A DNA stretch of 64,000 nucleotides from GWB2-37-7 sp942492835 (GTDB lineage Bacteria; Bacillota; Clostridia; Lutisporales; Lutisporaceae), in the NCBI GenBank assembly GCA_942492835.1, contig OW818645.1:2480001-2544000 (forward strand), given 5' to 3'. Shown here piece by piece: positions 54,719-63,328 of this stretch. The position numbers were made by a program, and so were the translations under genes. The notes under the pieces were generated by a model that saw only the letters and a list, made by a program, of their open reading frames with translations, made no database searches and had not been told where the DNA came from. Within the stretch, counting starts at the first letter, position 1. The number at the start of each line of letters is the position of its first letter.

Positions 54719-55399
54719 ATGGAAGATACAATTGATATAAAAGAACTTTTCCTTATAATAAAGAAAAGATTATGGTTGATTTTACTAATCACACTTATTA
54801 CTACTTTTATAGCTGCTATTTTAACTTTTTATATTTTACAGCCTGTTTATGAGTCAAATACTACCTTATATGTAGGAAAAAATATTAATGTAGAAGGCTC
54901 AATGGGATATCAAGATGTATTAATGAGTGGACAACTGGTTAAGGACTATAGGGAATTAGCAAAAAGTAGATTAGTAGCAAACATTGTAATTGATGAACTA
55001 GGTCTAAAAGATATAGATACAAAAGAAATAACTGACATGCTGGGCGTAAACTTAAAGAGTGAAACTAGAATAATAGAGATTACAGCACAGCATACTGATC
55101 CTGAGCTTGCAAAGCAAGTAGCTAATAAGGTTGCAGATGTATTTAAAAGAAAATCTGTAGAGCTCATAGAAGTTGATAATGTACAAGTTATTGATATAGC
55201 GGAAACACCTGTTAATCCTATTAAGCCAAACAAGATGATGAATATTGCTATAGGCTTTGTATTAGGATTGATGATTGGATTTGGAATAGTTTTTCTAATC
55301 GAATATCTTGATAATACCATTAAAACCACAAGTGATGTAGAAAAATATTTGGGGCTACCAGTAATAGGTACTATACTCCATTTTGATAGTGATAAATAA
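54719..55399 (+). CDS. Wzz / CapA-type chain-length regulator
   Basis: A 226-residue two-span membrane protein: TM1 about 19-42, extracytoplasmic domain with PVYESNTTLYVGK, and TM2 about 176-197, preceded by the proline-rich PVNPIKPNKMMN motif typical of Wzz/YveK/CpsC. It activates the BY-kinase encoded downstream and controls chain length. ATG 54719 follows GTGAGG; an in-frame GTG at 54707 is unlikely. Confidence 0.93.
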   Translation: MEDTIDIKELFLIIKKRLWLILLITLITTFIAAILTFYILQPVYESNTTLYVGKNINVEGSMGYQDVLMSGQLVKDYRELAKSRLVANIVIDELGLKDIDTKEITDMLGVNLKSETRIIEITAQHTDPELAKQVANKVADVFKRKSVELIEVDNVQVIDIAETPVNPIKPNKMMNIAIGFVLGLMIGFGIVFLIEYLDNTIKTTSDVEKYLGLPVIGTILHFDSDK

Positions 55400-55431
55400 C
55401 AAGTAGAAACTTCATGAAAGGAAGTTAATAG

Positions 55432-56175
55432 ATGTCATACTTGAATTCATTGATAGTTCATACAAACCCAAAATCTCCTGCAGCTGAATCATATAGAGTA
55501 TTAAGAACAAATATACAATTTGCAAGCGTGGACAAGTCTGTAAAGACTATACTAGTTACAAGCTGCGGACCTGGAGAGGGGAAGACGACCACTGTGGCCA
55601 ATCTGGCGATTGCATTTGTTCAATCAGGAAGCAGGGTATTATTGCTTGATGCAGATTTGAGAAAACCAAGAGTACATAAGATTTTTCATATTTCCAATAA
55701 TACTGGTCTTACTTCAATACTTGCACATCAGGTTGATTACAAAGAGTTCTTGTGTCAATCGGTACTTGACAATTTATATATATTGGCATCTGGACCTATT
55801 CCACCAAATCCATCAGAGCTATTAGCTTCAAATGCTATGAAAAAATTTATAGAAACTCTAAAAAACGATTTTGATATTGTACTGATAGATGCTCCACCCG
55901 TAGGAGTTGTTACAGATTCAGCTATACTTTCTACTATAACAGATGGGACTATATTGGTTGTATCTTCAGGAAATGTTGAAGTAGAAGCGGCTCAGAGATC
56001 TAAGGAACTACTTGAGAAGGTTAATGCAAACATATTGGGAGTAGTTCTGAACAAAATAACAAAATCAAGCCAAAAAAGCTCCTTTAACTATTATTATTAC
56101 TATACTGATGAACTTGAAGATGATACTAAAAGAAGTAATAAGGCACCTTATAAAAAGAAACATAAAATAGTATAA
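55432..56175 (+). CDS. BY-type tyrosine kinase (CpsD/YwqD family)
   Basis: A 247-residue autokinase with Walker A CGPGEGKTTTVANLAI (about residue 45), Walker A' LLLDADLRKPRVH and Walker B VLIDAPPVG. The C-terminus has the tyrosine cluster NYYYYYTDE near residue 224 that is autophosphorylated. Together with the upstream Wzz and downstream phosphatase it forms the usual control triad of capsule/EPS synthesis. Confidence 0.96.
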   Translation: MSYLNSLIVHTNPKSPAAESYRVLRTNIQFASVDKSVKTILVTSCGPGEGKTTTVANLAIAFVQSGSRVLLLDADLRKPRVHKIFHISNNTGLTSILAHQVDYKEFLCQSVLDNLYILASGPIPPNPSELLASNAMKKFIETLKNDFDIVLIDAPPVGVVTDSAILSTITDGTILVVSSGNVEVEAAQRSKELLEKVNANILGVVLNKITKSSQKSSFNYYYYYTDELEDDTKRSNKAPYKKKHKIV

Positions 56176-56199
56176 TTTTACAGATAATAGGGGGCAATT

Positions 56200-57003
56200 A
56201 TGTTAGTTGATCCACATTGTCATATATTACCAAGTATAGACGACGGTGCAAAGAATTTAGAAATATCCATTGATATGTGTAGGATTGCAGAGAGAGATGG
56301 CACCAGTTGCATTATAGCCACTCCACATTTTATACACGGAGCTATTAATAATAATAGCAAGATAGTAAAGCAAAAAGTGGAGAAGCTGAATAATACTTTA
56401 AAGAAGAATAAAATAAATATTAGTATATATCCAGGTTGTGAGGCTTTTATTACTCCTGAACTTCCGCGGCTGGTGAGGGAAAAACAAGTGTGTACTTTAA
56501 ACGATACACGATACATATTAATCGAGCTTCCTATGGAAAGTATTCCAGACTATACTGCTGATATAATATATCAGTTTAGACTTGATGGGTATACTCCTAT
56601 AATTGCACATCCTGAGAGGAATGCTGTAATACGTGAAACGCCTGATATCTTGTGTGACTTGATAAACAGAGGTGCATTAACTCAAATGAATTCAAGTAGT
56701 ATTAATGGCTTATTTGGTAAGGGAATTATGGAAACATCTATTACTTTACTAAAAAGCAAAATGATACATCTTTTAGCATCAGATGCTCATACTGCTGGTG
56801 GCAGATCACCTAAGCTTTCAGAGGCAATGAGTATTATTGAGAGTAAAGTAGGACATGAGACTTTACAGAGTATGATTAAGTGCAATTGTGCAGTATTAAA
56901 AGGTGAAAGCATAGAAGTTGAGGAGCCTATCATATTAAATAGTAAAAGTGAATCGAAGTTATTTGGAAATTTCAAGAGAATAATAACTGAAATATTAAAA
57001 TAA
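56200..57003 (+). CDS. PHP-family tyrosine-protein phosphatase (CpsB/YwqE family)
   Basis: A 267-residue metal-dependent phosphatase with DPHCHILPSIDDGAKN at the N-terminus (HxH metal site) and further ligands in ATPHF, YPGCEAFITPE, AHPERNAV and LASDAHTAGGR. It dephosphorylates the upstream BY-kinase. AGGGGG precedes the ATG. It ends the polysaccharide cluster, with a terminator directly after. Confidence 0.95.
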   Translation: MLVDPHCHILPSIDDGAKNLEISIDMCRIAERDGTSCIIATPHFIHGAINNNSKIVKQKVEKLNNTLKKNKINISIYPGCEAFITPELPRLVREKQVCTLNDTRYILIELPMESIPDYTADIIYQFRLDGYTPIIAHPERNAVIRETPDILCDLINRGALTQMNSSSINGLFGKGIMETSITLLKSKMIHLLASDAHTAGGRSPKLSEAMSIIESKVGHETLQSMIKCNCAVLKGESIEVEEPIILNSKSESKLFGNFKRIITEILK

Positions 57004-57031
57004 CGGCAATTGAAACTGCCGTTATTTTTTC
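57002..57031 (+). terminator. Terminator of the polysaccharide cluster
   Basis: aacggca/tgccgtt stem directly after the stop codon and an ATTTTTTC tail. Confidence 0.88.
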
Positions 57032-57123
57032 TTGCATTGTGTTTATAGAAAATCATAAGTGTACATACTATCACTTATGGACAATACGACATATAAGGAT
57101 TAAAATTATATAGAGGTGGTATT

Positions 57124-57669
57124 ATGAACGAGAAAAATGAAAAAGAGGCTCAAGGGGTAGAAGGTTTTACTCATATAAACGAACAGGGCTATGCCAGAAT
57201 GGTAGATGTATCTGAGAAGGAAGATAGCATGAGAGAAGCTATCGCCAAGGCTTCTATATATATGAAGAAGGATACCTTGACTGCCATAAAGGAAGGCACC
57301 ATAAAAAAGGGTGACGTACTAGCTGTTGCACAAGTAGGTGGTATAATGGGAGCTAAAAGTACATCGGATATAATACCTATGTGTCACAACATAAACATAT
57401 ATGGTGCAGATATTGATTTCAAGATGGACTTTGAAAACTCTAAACTTGATGTAACTGCTGTGGTAAAGACAGTGGGAGTAACAGGTGTGGAGATGGAAGC
57501 TCTTACAGCGGTTTCTGTTGCAGCACTTACAGTTTACGACATGTGCAAGGCTATAGACAAGTTTATGGTTATAAGTGATATACATTTACTAAGAAAGATT
57601 GGCGGTAAGTCTGGGGAGATAAACTTTCCAAATAATAATAACGTCGTAAACAATGCATCTAAATGCTAA
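57124..57669 (+). CDS. moaC: Cyclic pyranopterin monophosphate synthase MoaC
   Basis: A 181-residue molybdenum-cofactor enzyme converting the MoaA product to cPMP. Landmarks: FTHINEQGYARMVDVS, KGDVLAVAQVGGIMGAKSTSDIIPMCHNI in conserved form, and GVTGVEMEALTAVSVAALTVYDMCKAIDK with the catalytic residues. AGAGGTGG precedes the ATG. mogA follows; moaA, moaE and moeA are not in the window. Confidence 0.96.
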   Translation: MNEKNEKEAQGVEGFTHINEQGYARMVDVSEKEDSMREAIAKASIYMKKDTLTAIKEGTIKKGDVLAVAQVGGIMGAKSTSDIIPMCHNINIYGADIDFKMDFENSKLDVTAVVKTVGVTGVEMEALTAVSVAALTVYDMCKAIDKFMVISDIHLLRKIGGKSGEINFPNNNNVVNNASKC

Positions 57670-57738
57670 TTAAGTCATAGTTGAGGGGCAGACACATAGG
57701 TCTTCCCTAACATAATATAGATAATAGGAGATTCGTGT

Positions 57739-58239
57739 ATGGAGAGTATTAGGGTAGGCATAATAACAGTCAGTGACAAGGGTTCGAGAAGCGAGCGTGT
57801 AGATGAGTCAGGTCCTGCAATAGAAGAGATGATAAAACAAATAGGCGGTAAGGTTGAACGCTATGTAATAGTTCCTGATGAAAAGGAACAAATAAAAGAA
57901 GAACTGTTGCATATGTGTGACACGCTAAATATAAGTCTTATACTTACTACAGGTGGAACAGGCTTTTCAAAAAGGGATGTGACACCTGAAGCAACACTTG
58001 AGATAATAGAGAAACTGGTACCAGGCATACCAGAAGCGATGAGAGCAAAAAGTATGGAGATAACACCTAAGGCGATGTTGTCTAGAGCACAAGCGGGAAT
58101 TAGAAAGAATAGCTTGATAATAAATTTGCCAGGCAGTCCAAAGAGTGTACGAGAAAACCTGGAGATAGTGATGCCTGCTCTGAGACATGGCATAGAGATA
58201 CTGCTGGGTGAAGCCAGCGAGTGTGCGAGGAAGGAATAG
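57739..58239 (+). CDS. MogA/MoaB-type molybdopterin adenylyltransferase
   Basis: A 166-residue protein that activates molybdopterin by adenylation. The motifs VGIITVSDKGSRSERVDESGPAI, LTTGGTGFSKRDVTPEAT and INLPGSPKSVRENLE are characteristic. TAGGAG precedes the ATG. MogA and MoaB share these motifs and cannot be separated here. Confidence 0.93.
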   Translation: MESIRVGIITVSDKGSRSERVDESGPAIEEMIKQIGGKVERYVIVPDEKEQIKEELLHMCDTLNISLILTTGGTGFSKRDVTPEATLEIIEKLVPGIPEAMRAKSMEITPKAMLSRAQAGIRKNSLIINLPGSPKSVRENLEIVMPALRHGIEILLGEASECARKE

Positions 58240-58280
58240 TTAAAGGGTATGAGATAACAATCTCATACCCTTTAAAATTT
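58240..58280. terminator. Bidirectional terminator between mogA and the subtilase gene
   Basis: ttaaagggtatgaga (58240-58254) and tctcataccctttaa (58261-58275) form a perfect 15-bp stem with a TAACAA loop between converging genes. Confidence 0.9.
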
Positions 58281-58292
58281 TATAGCTAAGAA

Positions 58293-59999
58293 TTAAATGT
58301 CATTGCTTGTTTGAGTTAGAGTGCTTCCACCTGCACTTAGATCAAAGAAGTAGTTGCCTGTTCCAGCATAGGAATAAACCTTTATTTGATATGTACCAGC
58401 AACTGTTGGTTTAAAGTTTATTGTTTCTTGTCTTGTACTACCTGTTCCACTTGCTACACTTGTTCCACTTGGATTATATAGATATAAGTCGAAGTCTGGA
58501 GTTCTTGAACTTGTCCAATTAGGCATAATTAGGGATATAGCAATTGGAGAAGTTATATCTGTTACTGTGAATGTATAGTAATCAGATTTTTTTGCTGTAG
58601 CTATATTGCTTGAAGTATACATATGGTTTGGAACTACAATGTTTGTTCCAGTGTAGCTACCAGCTGATTTAATTGCGGCATATCCATCTAATCTACCATA
58701 GCCATAATCAACATCCATGCCTGAAGGACCAAAGTCAACAGCTGTTGATGTAATTATGCTCTTAACTTGAGCAGGTGTCATGTTTGGATTTGCATCAAAC
58801 ATCAATGCAGCTGTACCAGCTGTGAATGGTGTTGCCATACTTGTTCCGCTCATTGATACATATGCATTTGTTGAATTTGCTTCTGCTGCAGTTATGTAAT
58901 AGCCAGGTGATGCGATGTCTGGTTTAGTTCTTCCGTCTGCTGTTGGTCCTCTGCTTGAGAAGTAAGCAAGACTGAAGCCGTTTTCACCAACGTCTCTTGT
59001 AGCTCCTACTGTTATAGCATTGGCTGCTGCGCCAGGTGCACCTATAGTGTATTTTGCTGGGCCTTCGTTACCTGCTGCTACACAACAAACGATACCAGCG
59101 TTAACTGCGTTGTTTACTGCTACTGAAGTTGAATCTGTTCCATCAGAGCTACCAGCAGCTCCAAGGCTTAAGCTTATAACTTTTATTCCTAAAGTAGTTT
59201 TGTTTGCAACTGCCCAGTCTATACCTGCAGTTACATCACTCATTGAACCGCTTCCTGCACTGTCAAGAACCTTTACGCCTACTAGAGCTGCTCCAGTAGC
59301 AACACCTTTGTATAATGAATTTCCTTCGCCTGTTCCTGCAACAATACTTGAACAGTGAGTTCCATGTCCATTATCATCATATGCAGGTGATTGGTTGTTT
59401 ACTATGTCTTTCCAGCCAATAACCTTACCACCGTCTAAGTCAACGTGTGTTGAATCGATACCTGTATCGATTACAGCAACAACTACGTCAGTAGTTGAGT
59501 ATGAAGTTGCATTTCCATCTCTATCGCCAGTTACACCAAAATCTGCGATAGCTTTTGTAACGCCAGACCAAGTTTTTGCATAGTTATTAGTAGCTTGTAC
59601 TGGCATATCATACTCTATTTGCTTAACACAATCAAGTTCTGCTAAAGCGTTAATTTGACCTTTTGTTAATTCGATAGCCATACCAGGGATTATGTTATAT
59701 TCATGCTTTGGATTTGTATTGCCTATAACTTTCTTTACAAGACCATTCTTAGTTTCATTGTTCGCTAATTGTTCATCAAATGTTACTATAACTGATAGTT
59801 TACCATTATTATCTGTGTTATCTAACTTTGTTTCAAGATTGTCAAACAATTTGTTGTTATCCTTGTCTGCTACAATTTCAACCTCTGCAGTTGCTTCTGT
59901 AGTTGCTTTTTCCTGTGGTTCTGCGAAGTATATGGAACTTGATACCAACATAGACATGATAATTATAAACACTAATACTTTACCAAAATTACGTTTCAT
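58293..59999 (-). CDS. Secreted S8 family serine protease (subtilase)
   Basis: A 568-residue exported subtilisin. Signal peptide (about 1-27, ILVFIIIMSMLVSSS-like with KRNFGK), an I9 prodomain (about 60-145, VIVTFDEQ), the peptidase domain with catalytic Asp in AVIDTGIDSTHVDL, His in DDNGHGTHCSSIVAG, oxyanion Asn in CCVAAGNEGPA and Ser in SGTSMATPFTAGTA, and a C-terminal PPC/pre-peptidase-like beta domain (about 455-568, DFDLYLYNPSG, AGTYQIKVYSYAGTGNY). All three catalytic residues are intact. Its own 5' leader contains a 17-bp tandem repeat. Confidence 0.95.
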   Translation of the reverse strand: MKRNFGKVLVFIIIMSMLVSSSIYFAEPQEKATTEATAEVEIVADKDNNKLFDNLETKLDNTDNNGKLSVIVTFDEQLANNETKNGLVKKVIGNTNPKHEYNIIPGMAIELTKGQINALAELDCVKQIEYDMPVQATNNYAKTWSGVTKAIADFGVTGDRDGNATSYSTTDVVVAVIDTGIDSTHVDLDGGKVIGWKDIVNNQSPAYDDNGHGTHCSSIVAGTGEGNSLYKGVATGAALVGVKVLDSAGSGSMSDVTAGIDWAVANKTTLGIKVISLSLGAAGSSDGTDSTSVAVNNAVNAGIVCCVAAGNEGPAKYTIGAPGAAANAITVGATRDVGENGFSLAYFSSRGPTADGRTKPDIASPGYYITAAEANSTNAYVSMSGTSMATPFTAGTAALMFDANPNMTPAQVKSIITSTAVDFGPSGMDVDYGYGRLDGYAAIKSAGSYTGTNIVVPNHMYTSSNIATAKKSDYYTFTVTDITSPIAISLIMPNWTSSRTPDFDLYLYNPSGTSVASGTGSTRQETINFKPTVAGTYQIKVYSYAGTGNYFFDLSAGGSTLTQTSNDI

Positions 60000-60047
60000 A
60001 AAATTCCCTCCGTTTATTTTATTTTTTTACAATGGGTAATAACTCTA

Positions 60048-60116
60048 AACTTGCGCAATGGAATCAACCTTGCAATGAAATGAATCGTGCAATGGAATCA
60101 ACCTTGCAATGGAATC
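60048..60116. repeat. 17-bp tandem repeat upstream of the subtilase gene
   Basis: Four units of about 17 bp: 60048-60065 (with one extra base), 60066-60082, 60083-60099 and 60100-60116, each containing GCAATGGAATC or GCAATGAAATG. On the protease strand the unit reads like GATTCCATTGCAAGGTT. The array lies about 50-115 bp upstream of the protease start, within its leader or promoter. Confidence 0.85.
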
Positions 60117-60474
60117 CCCCCCTTTCTCAAATATATAAGCTTGTACTACAACGATGAATGATTAAATTTGACTAAAGAAGTAAGAAAAAATAGGCTGCAT
60201 ATGTATCAAGATAAGAAGTACATAAGAATAATATAAATAGCTGTGCATGTAATTAATAATTAATTACAATAAGCGTGTTTGAATGCGTTATTATGAATTA
60301 TGTGTTTATGTTAATTACATATAATTCATAAATGCTGAATTAAGATTGTAACTATAAATAAAAGGTATATTTAAATTACAATATTATTATAATAAATAAG
60401 TTTCGAAATGTCAATATATAGATATTGAGAAAATTTAAAATATTTACTTTGTTTATACAGAAGATTAACAGACA
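60117..60474. other. AT-rich intergenic region
   Basis: About 360 bp of very AT-rich sequence between the subtilase repeat array and the hydF terminator. It holds no supported gene or hairpin; it presumably carries the protease promoter, which could not be placed. Confidence 0.6.
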
Positions 60475-60514
60475 ATAAAGTGTACTTCCTTATAAATAAA
60501 GAAATACACTTTAT
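60475..60514 (-). terminator. Terminator of the hydE-hydF operon
   Basis: ataaagtgtacttc (60475-60488) and gaaatacactttat (60501-60514) form a 14-bp stem with one mismatch just past the hydF stop; the T-run on the minus strand is short. Confidence 0.65.
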
Positions 60515-60519
60515 CATAT

Positions 60520-61716
60520 TTATTTTATTAAGGGTTTTACAACTCTGTTCAGTATGCCTGTCATATATCCTATCAGAACTCCATAGTTTACTACAGGCAC
60601 ATTCAAGTCCTTACATTTATCAAGTCTTGCTAATAATTCAGTTCTGTTTATCATACAAGCACCACAGTGTACTACTAATTTGTAATCTCCTAGGTTCTCT
60701 GAAAAGTCACTGCCAACAGCCCAAGTGAAATTTAGATTGCCTCCCACTTTGTTTTCCAGCCATTTTGGTATCTTGACTCTTCCTATATCTTCATGGCTGG
60801 GGTAGTGGGTGCACGCCTCGGCTATAAGCACTTTGTCTCCTGGCTTAAGTGTATCAATAGCTTTTACTCCATTTAGAAACTCTCTTAAATCTCCCTTATA
60901 TCTTGCAAATAGTATTGAAAAAGAGGTAAGAGGTATATCTTCTGGTACAATCCTTGATACAAAGTCAAATACCTGTGAGTCTGTTACCACGAGCCTTGGC
61001 ATATTCTTAAGATTGTCCAATGCAGCTTGAAGCTCATGCTCTCTAACAACCATGACACAAACACCTGCATCTAACGCATCTCTAAGCACCTGCACCTGAG
61101 GGAGTATCATTCTTGACTTAGGGGCACCAGTATCTACAGGCGTGACAAGTATTATAGTATCCTTTTCGCTTATAAGGTCTCCTATTATAGTGCTTGGCAT
61201 ATAATCTTGCGGATAGTTTGCTACTATTAATTCTTTCAGTTTATCTATATTTGTTTTGGCATTTGAGTCAACTCTGCAATAAGGAAGAGCTTTGCTTATA
61301 AACCACTGCGCTACCATATCTCCCTTGCTAATATCAACCTTACTTATTACTCCAATAATGGGAATACAACGCTTTTGAGCTTCCTCAAGTATTGCTTCAT
61401 CCCACTTTTGAGGCTGGCTATCGGCTGCTATAACAAGCAGCATCAGGTCTGTTTTTGCTAGTACCTGCATAGTTTTCTTTACCCTAAGCTCTCCTAGCTC
61501 ACCCTCATCATCAATACCGGCTGTATCAATCAAGGTTATAGGGCCTATGGGTGATATCTCCATAGCTTTAAATACAGGGTCAGTGGTAGTACCTGAAACC
61601 GGGGAAACTACTGCAAGCTCTTGGTTTGTTATTGCATTTATCAGGCTTGATTTACCTGCATTTCTCTTGCCAAATATAGCAACATGAAGTCTGACACTTC
61701 TGGGTGTTTCCAGCAT
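60520..61716 (-). CDS. hydF: [FeFe]-hydrogenase maturation GTPase HydF
   Basis: A 398-residue protein that scaffolds the H-cluster diiron site. N-terminal GTPase (about 8-170) with Walker A FGKRNAGKSSLINAI, DTAGIDD and the NKxD-like SKVD; a middle dimerisation region (about 180-255, LVTPVDTGAPKSRMILPQVQ), and the 4Fe-4S domain with the conserved CTHYPSHEDIGRVKIP and VVHCGACM cysteines. It follows hydE by 47 bp on the same strand. HydG is not in the window. Confidence 0.96.
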   Translation of the reverse strand: MLETPRSVRLHVAIFGKRNAGKSSLINAITNQELAVVSPVSGTTTDPVFKAMEISPIGPITLIDTAGIDDEGELGELRVKKTMQVLAKTDLMLLVIAADSQPQKWDEAILEEAQKRCIPIIGVISKVDISKGDMVAQWFISKALPYCRVDSNAKTNIDKLKELIVANYPQDYMPSTIIGDLISEKDTIILVTPVDTGAPKSRMILPQVQVLRDALDAGVCVMVVREHELQAALDNLKNMPRLVVTDSQVFDFVSRIVPEDIPLTSFSILFARYKGDLREFLNGVKAIDTLKPGDKVLIAEACTHYPSHEDIGRVKIPKWLENKVGGNLNFTWAVGSDFSENLGDYKLVVHCGACMINRTELLARLDKCKDLNVPVVNYGVLIGYMTGILNRVVKPLIK

Positions 61717-61763
61717 TTCAAAACCTCCTTAGGCATATAGGTCTTTTTATCCTTATTTATCAC

Positions 61764-62822
61764 TTATATTCTCTTCTTAAGAGTATGACCATGCTCCTTT
61801 GAAACTGTACGTCCGATACCATGAATCTTACCTGTAATGCAGTTGTTGCAATGAGCAGGATCATCCGTCAAACAAATTTTGTTTGGATATAGAAGATACA
61901 TTTCTCTGTATTCTTGCGGTGTTACATTTGGCATAACAACATTTGCTCCAGATTGTAAAGCTTTTTCTCTTCCCAGTGGGTCTATTGATCCTATAGCTGT
62001 GGTAGCAGGTAGGTGTGCATTCCTAAGCAGTATTCTTGCTAATGCAACAGCCTTCAAGGTATTTACTAGTGTGCCGCTGCTTTCCTTAGCTAAGCTAGTA
62101 TCATCATTGGGTATAAAAGGTCCGATACCTGCCATATCAACATCCAGCTTTTTTAGTAGTAGTAAGTTATCTGCTAGTATCTCCATCGTTTCTCCAGGTA
62201 ATCCTACCATGAAGCCACTTCCTAATTGATATCCTAAAGTTCTGAGATCTTGCAGACACTCAAGCCTTTTATGAAAATTGGAGTCGGGATGTAATGCTTT
62301 GTACAATTCCTCGTTGGAGGTTTCAAATCTTAACAAATATCTGTCTGCTCCAGCTTCCTTCATAATTTTATATTCATCATAAGAAAACTCTCCTACTGAC
62401 AAGGTGATTGCCAAATCAGTCTTAGCCTTTATAGCGATCACAAGATCTGCAAGCTTCTCGGCTGTAAAATATGGGTCTTCACCAGATTGCATTACCACAG
62501 ATCTGTATCCAAGCTTTTCGGCCATAATAGCTGTATCCACAATTTGATCCTTTTCTAGCCTATATCTTTCTATGTTTTTGTTTTTGCCTCTGATTCCACA
62601 GTATTCACAATTTTTTTTGCAATAATTTGAAAACTCGATAAGTCCTCTAAGATGGACTTCATTTCCGACCTCTTTCTTCCTAATTGTGTCTGCAGTTTGA
62701 AATATTATATCTGAGCTTTCTTCGGGGCAGTTAAGCAGTATAAGAATCTCATCTTTGCTTAAATCTCCTGTCCTAAGAGCCTTATCGCAAACATCGCAGA
62801 CCTTTTGCATATAGTTTTGCAT
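61764..62822 (-). CDS. hydE: [FeFe]-hydrogenase maturation radical SAM enzyme HydE
   Basis: A 352-residue radical SAM enzyme: the cluster motif CKKNCEYCGIRGKN near residue 68, YRSVVMQSGEDPYF and ADRYLLRFETSNEELY, with GFMVGLPGETMEILADNL later. It works with HydG and HydF to build the H-cluster. On the minus strand an AAGGAG-type site (revcomp at 62826-62834) precedes the ATG at 62822. hydF follows. Confidence 0.96.
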   Translation of the reverse strand: MQNYMQKVCDVCDKALRTGDLSKDEILILLNCPEESSDIIFQTADTIRKKEVGNEVHLRGLIEFSNYCKKNCEYCGIRGKNKNIERYRLEKDQIVDTAIMAEKLGYRSVVMQSGEDPYFTAEKLADLVIAIKAKTDLAITLSVGEFSYDEYKIMKEAGADRYLLRFETSNEELYKALHPDSNFHKRLECLQDLRTLGYQLGSGFMVGLPGETMEILADNLLLLKKLDVDMAGIGPFIPNDDTSLAKESSGTLVNTLKAVALARILLRNAHLPATTAIGSIDPLGREKALQSGANVVMPNVTPQEYREMYLLYPNKICLTDDPAHCNNCITGKIHGIGRTVSKEHGHTLKKRI

Positions 62823-63328
62823 TGTAAATCTCCTTTTAATTATATGAAGTTATTAATTATTTTGAACAATACAAGCTTATTATAATACTTGAAATGATAT
62901 TTTGAAATAAGTTTTAGAGCTGCAAATGAACATTATAGATGGAAATAATTATATAAAAAGTATAAAATATCTAGAACGTTACGCAAAACGAAAAATGATA
63001 CTATTATTATGTTATTTTATTGACAATCTTTAGTGGTTTGGGTATTATGTATTTATGGGTTTATAATTTATATTGCTATAATATGAGATTATTTTATAGC
63101 AATTTATGTCGCAAAATAGTAGAGATACAAGAAAAGTTAAACATTTAAGCACCAAGTGATGTAAAGACATAGAAAAAGTAATTACTAAAGCGATGATTTA
63201 TATATCGCACTAAACAATTTACATTTACAAAACAGTGATATATTTCGCTGTTTATAGAATGCATAAATCTAATTAATTTGTACATTCTACATAGCTTGAG
63301 GAATTTTATTAATAGGGGGAACTATACA
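62823..63328. other. Divergent region between hydE and the hydrogenase, with hairpin repeat copy 2
   Basis: A 506-bp AT-rich gap holding promoters for both directions, not precisely placeable. At 63201-63250 lies the second copy of the hairpin repeat: 63201-63221 is identical to 14410-14430, and the following arm, cagtgatatat, is a shortened version of the first copy's arm, which lacks the CG of the stem. It has no T-run here, so it does not function as a terminator. No other gene seen. Confidence 0.65.

Noticed and set aside
60048..60116. Tandem repeat considered as a CRISPR array
   Set aside because: Units are directly adjacent with no spacers and are only 17 bp; no cas genes near.
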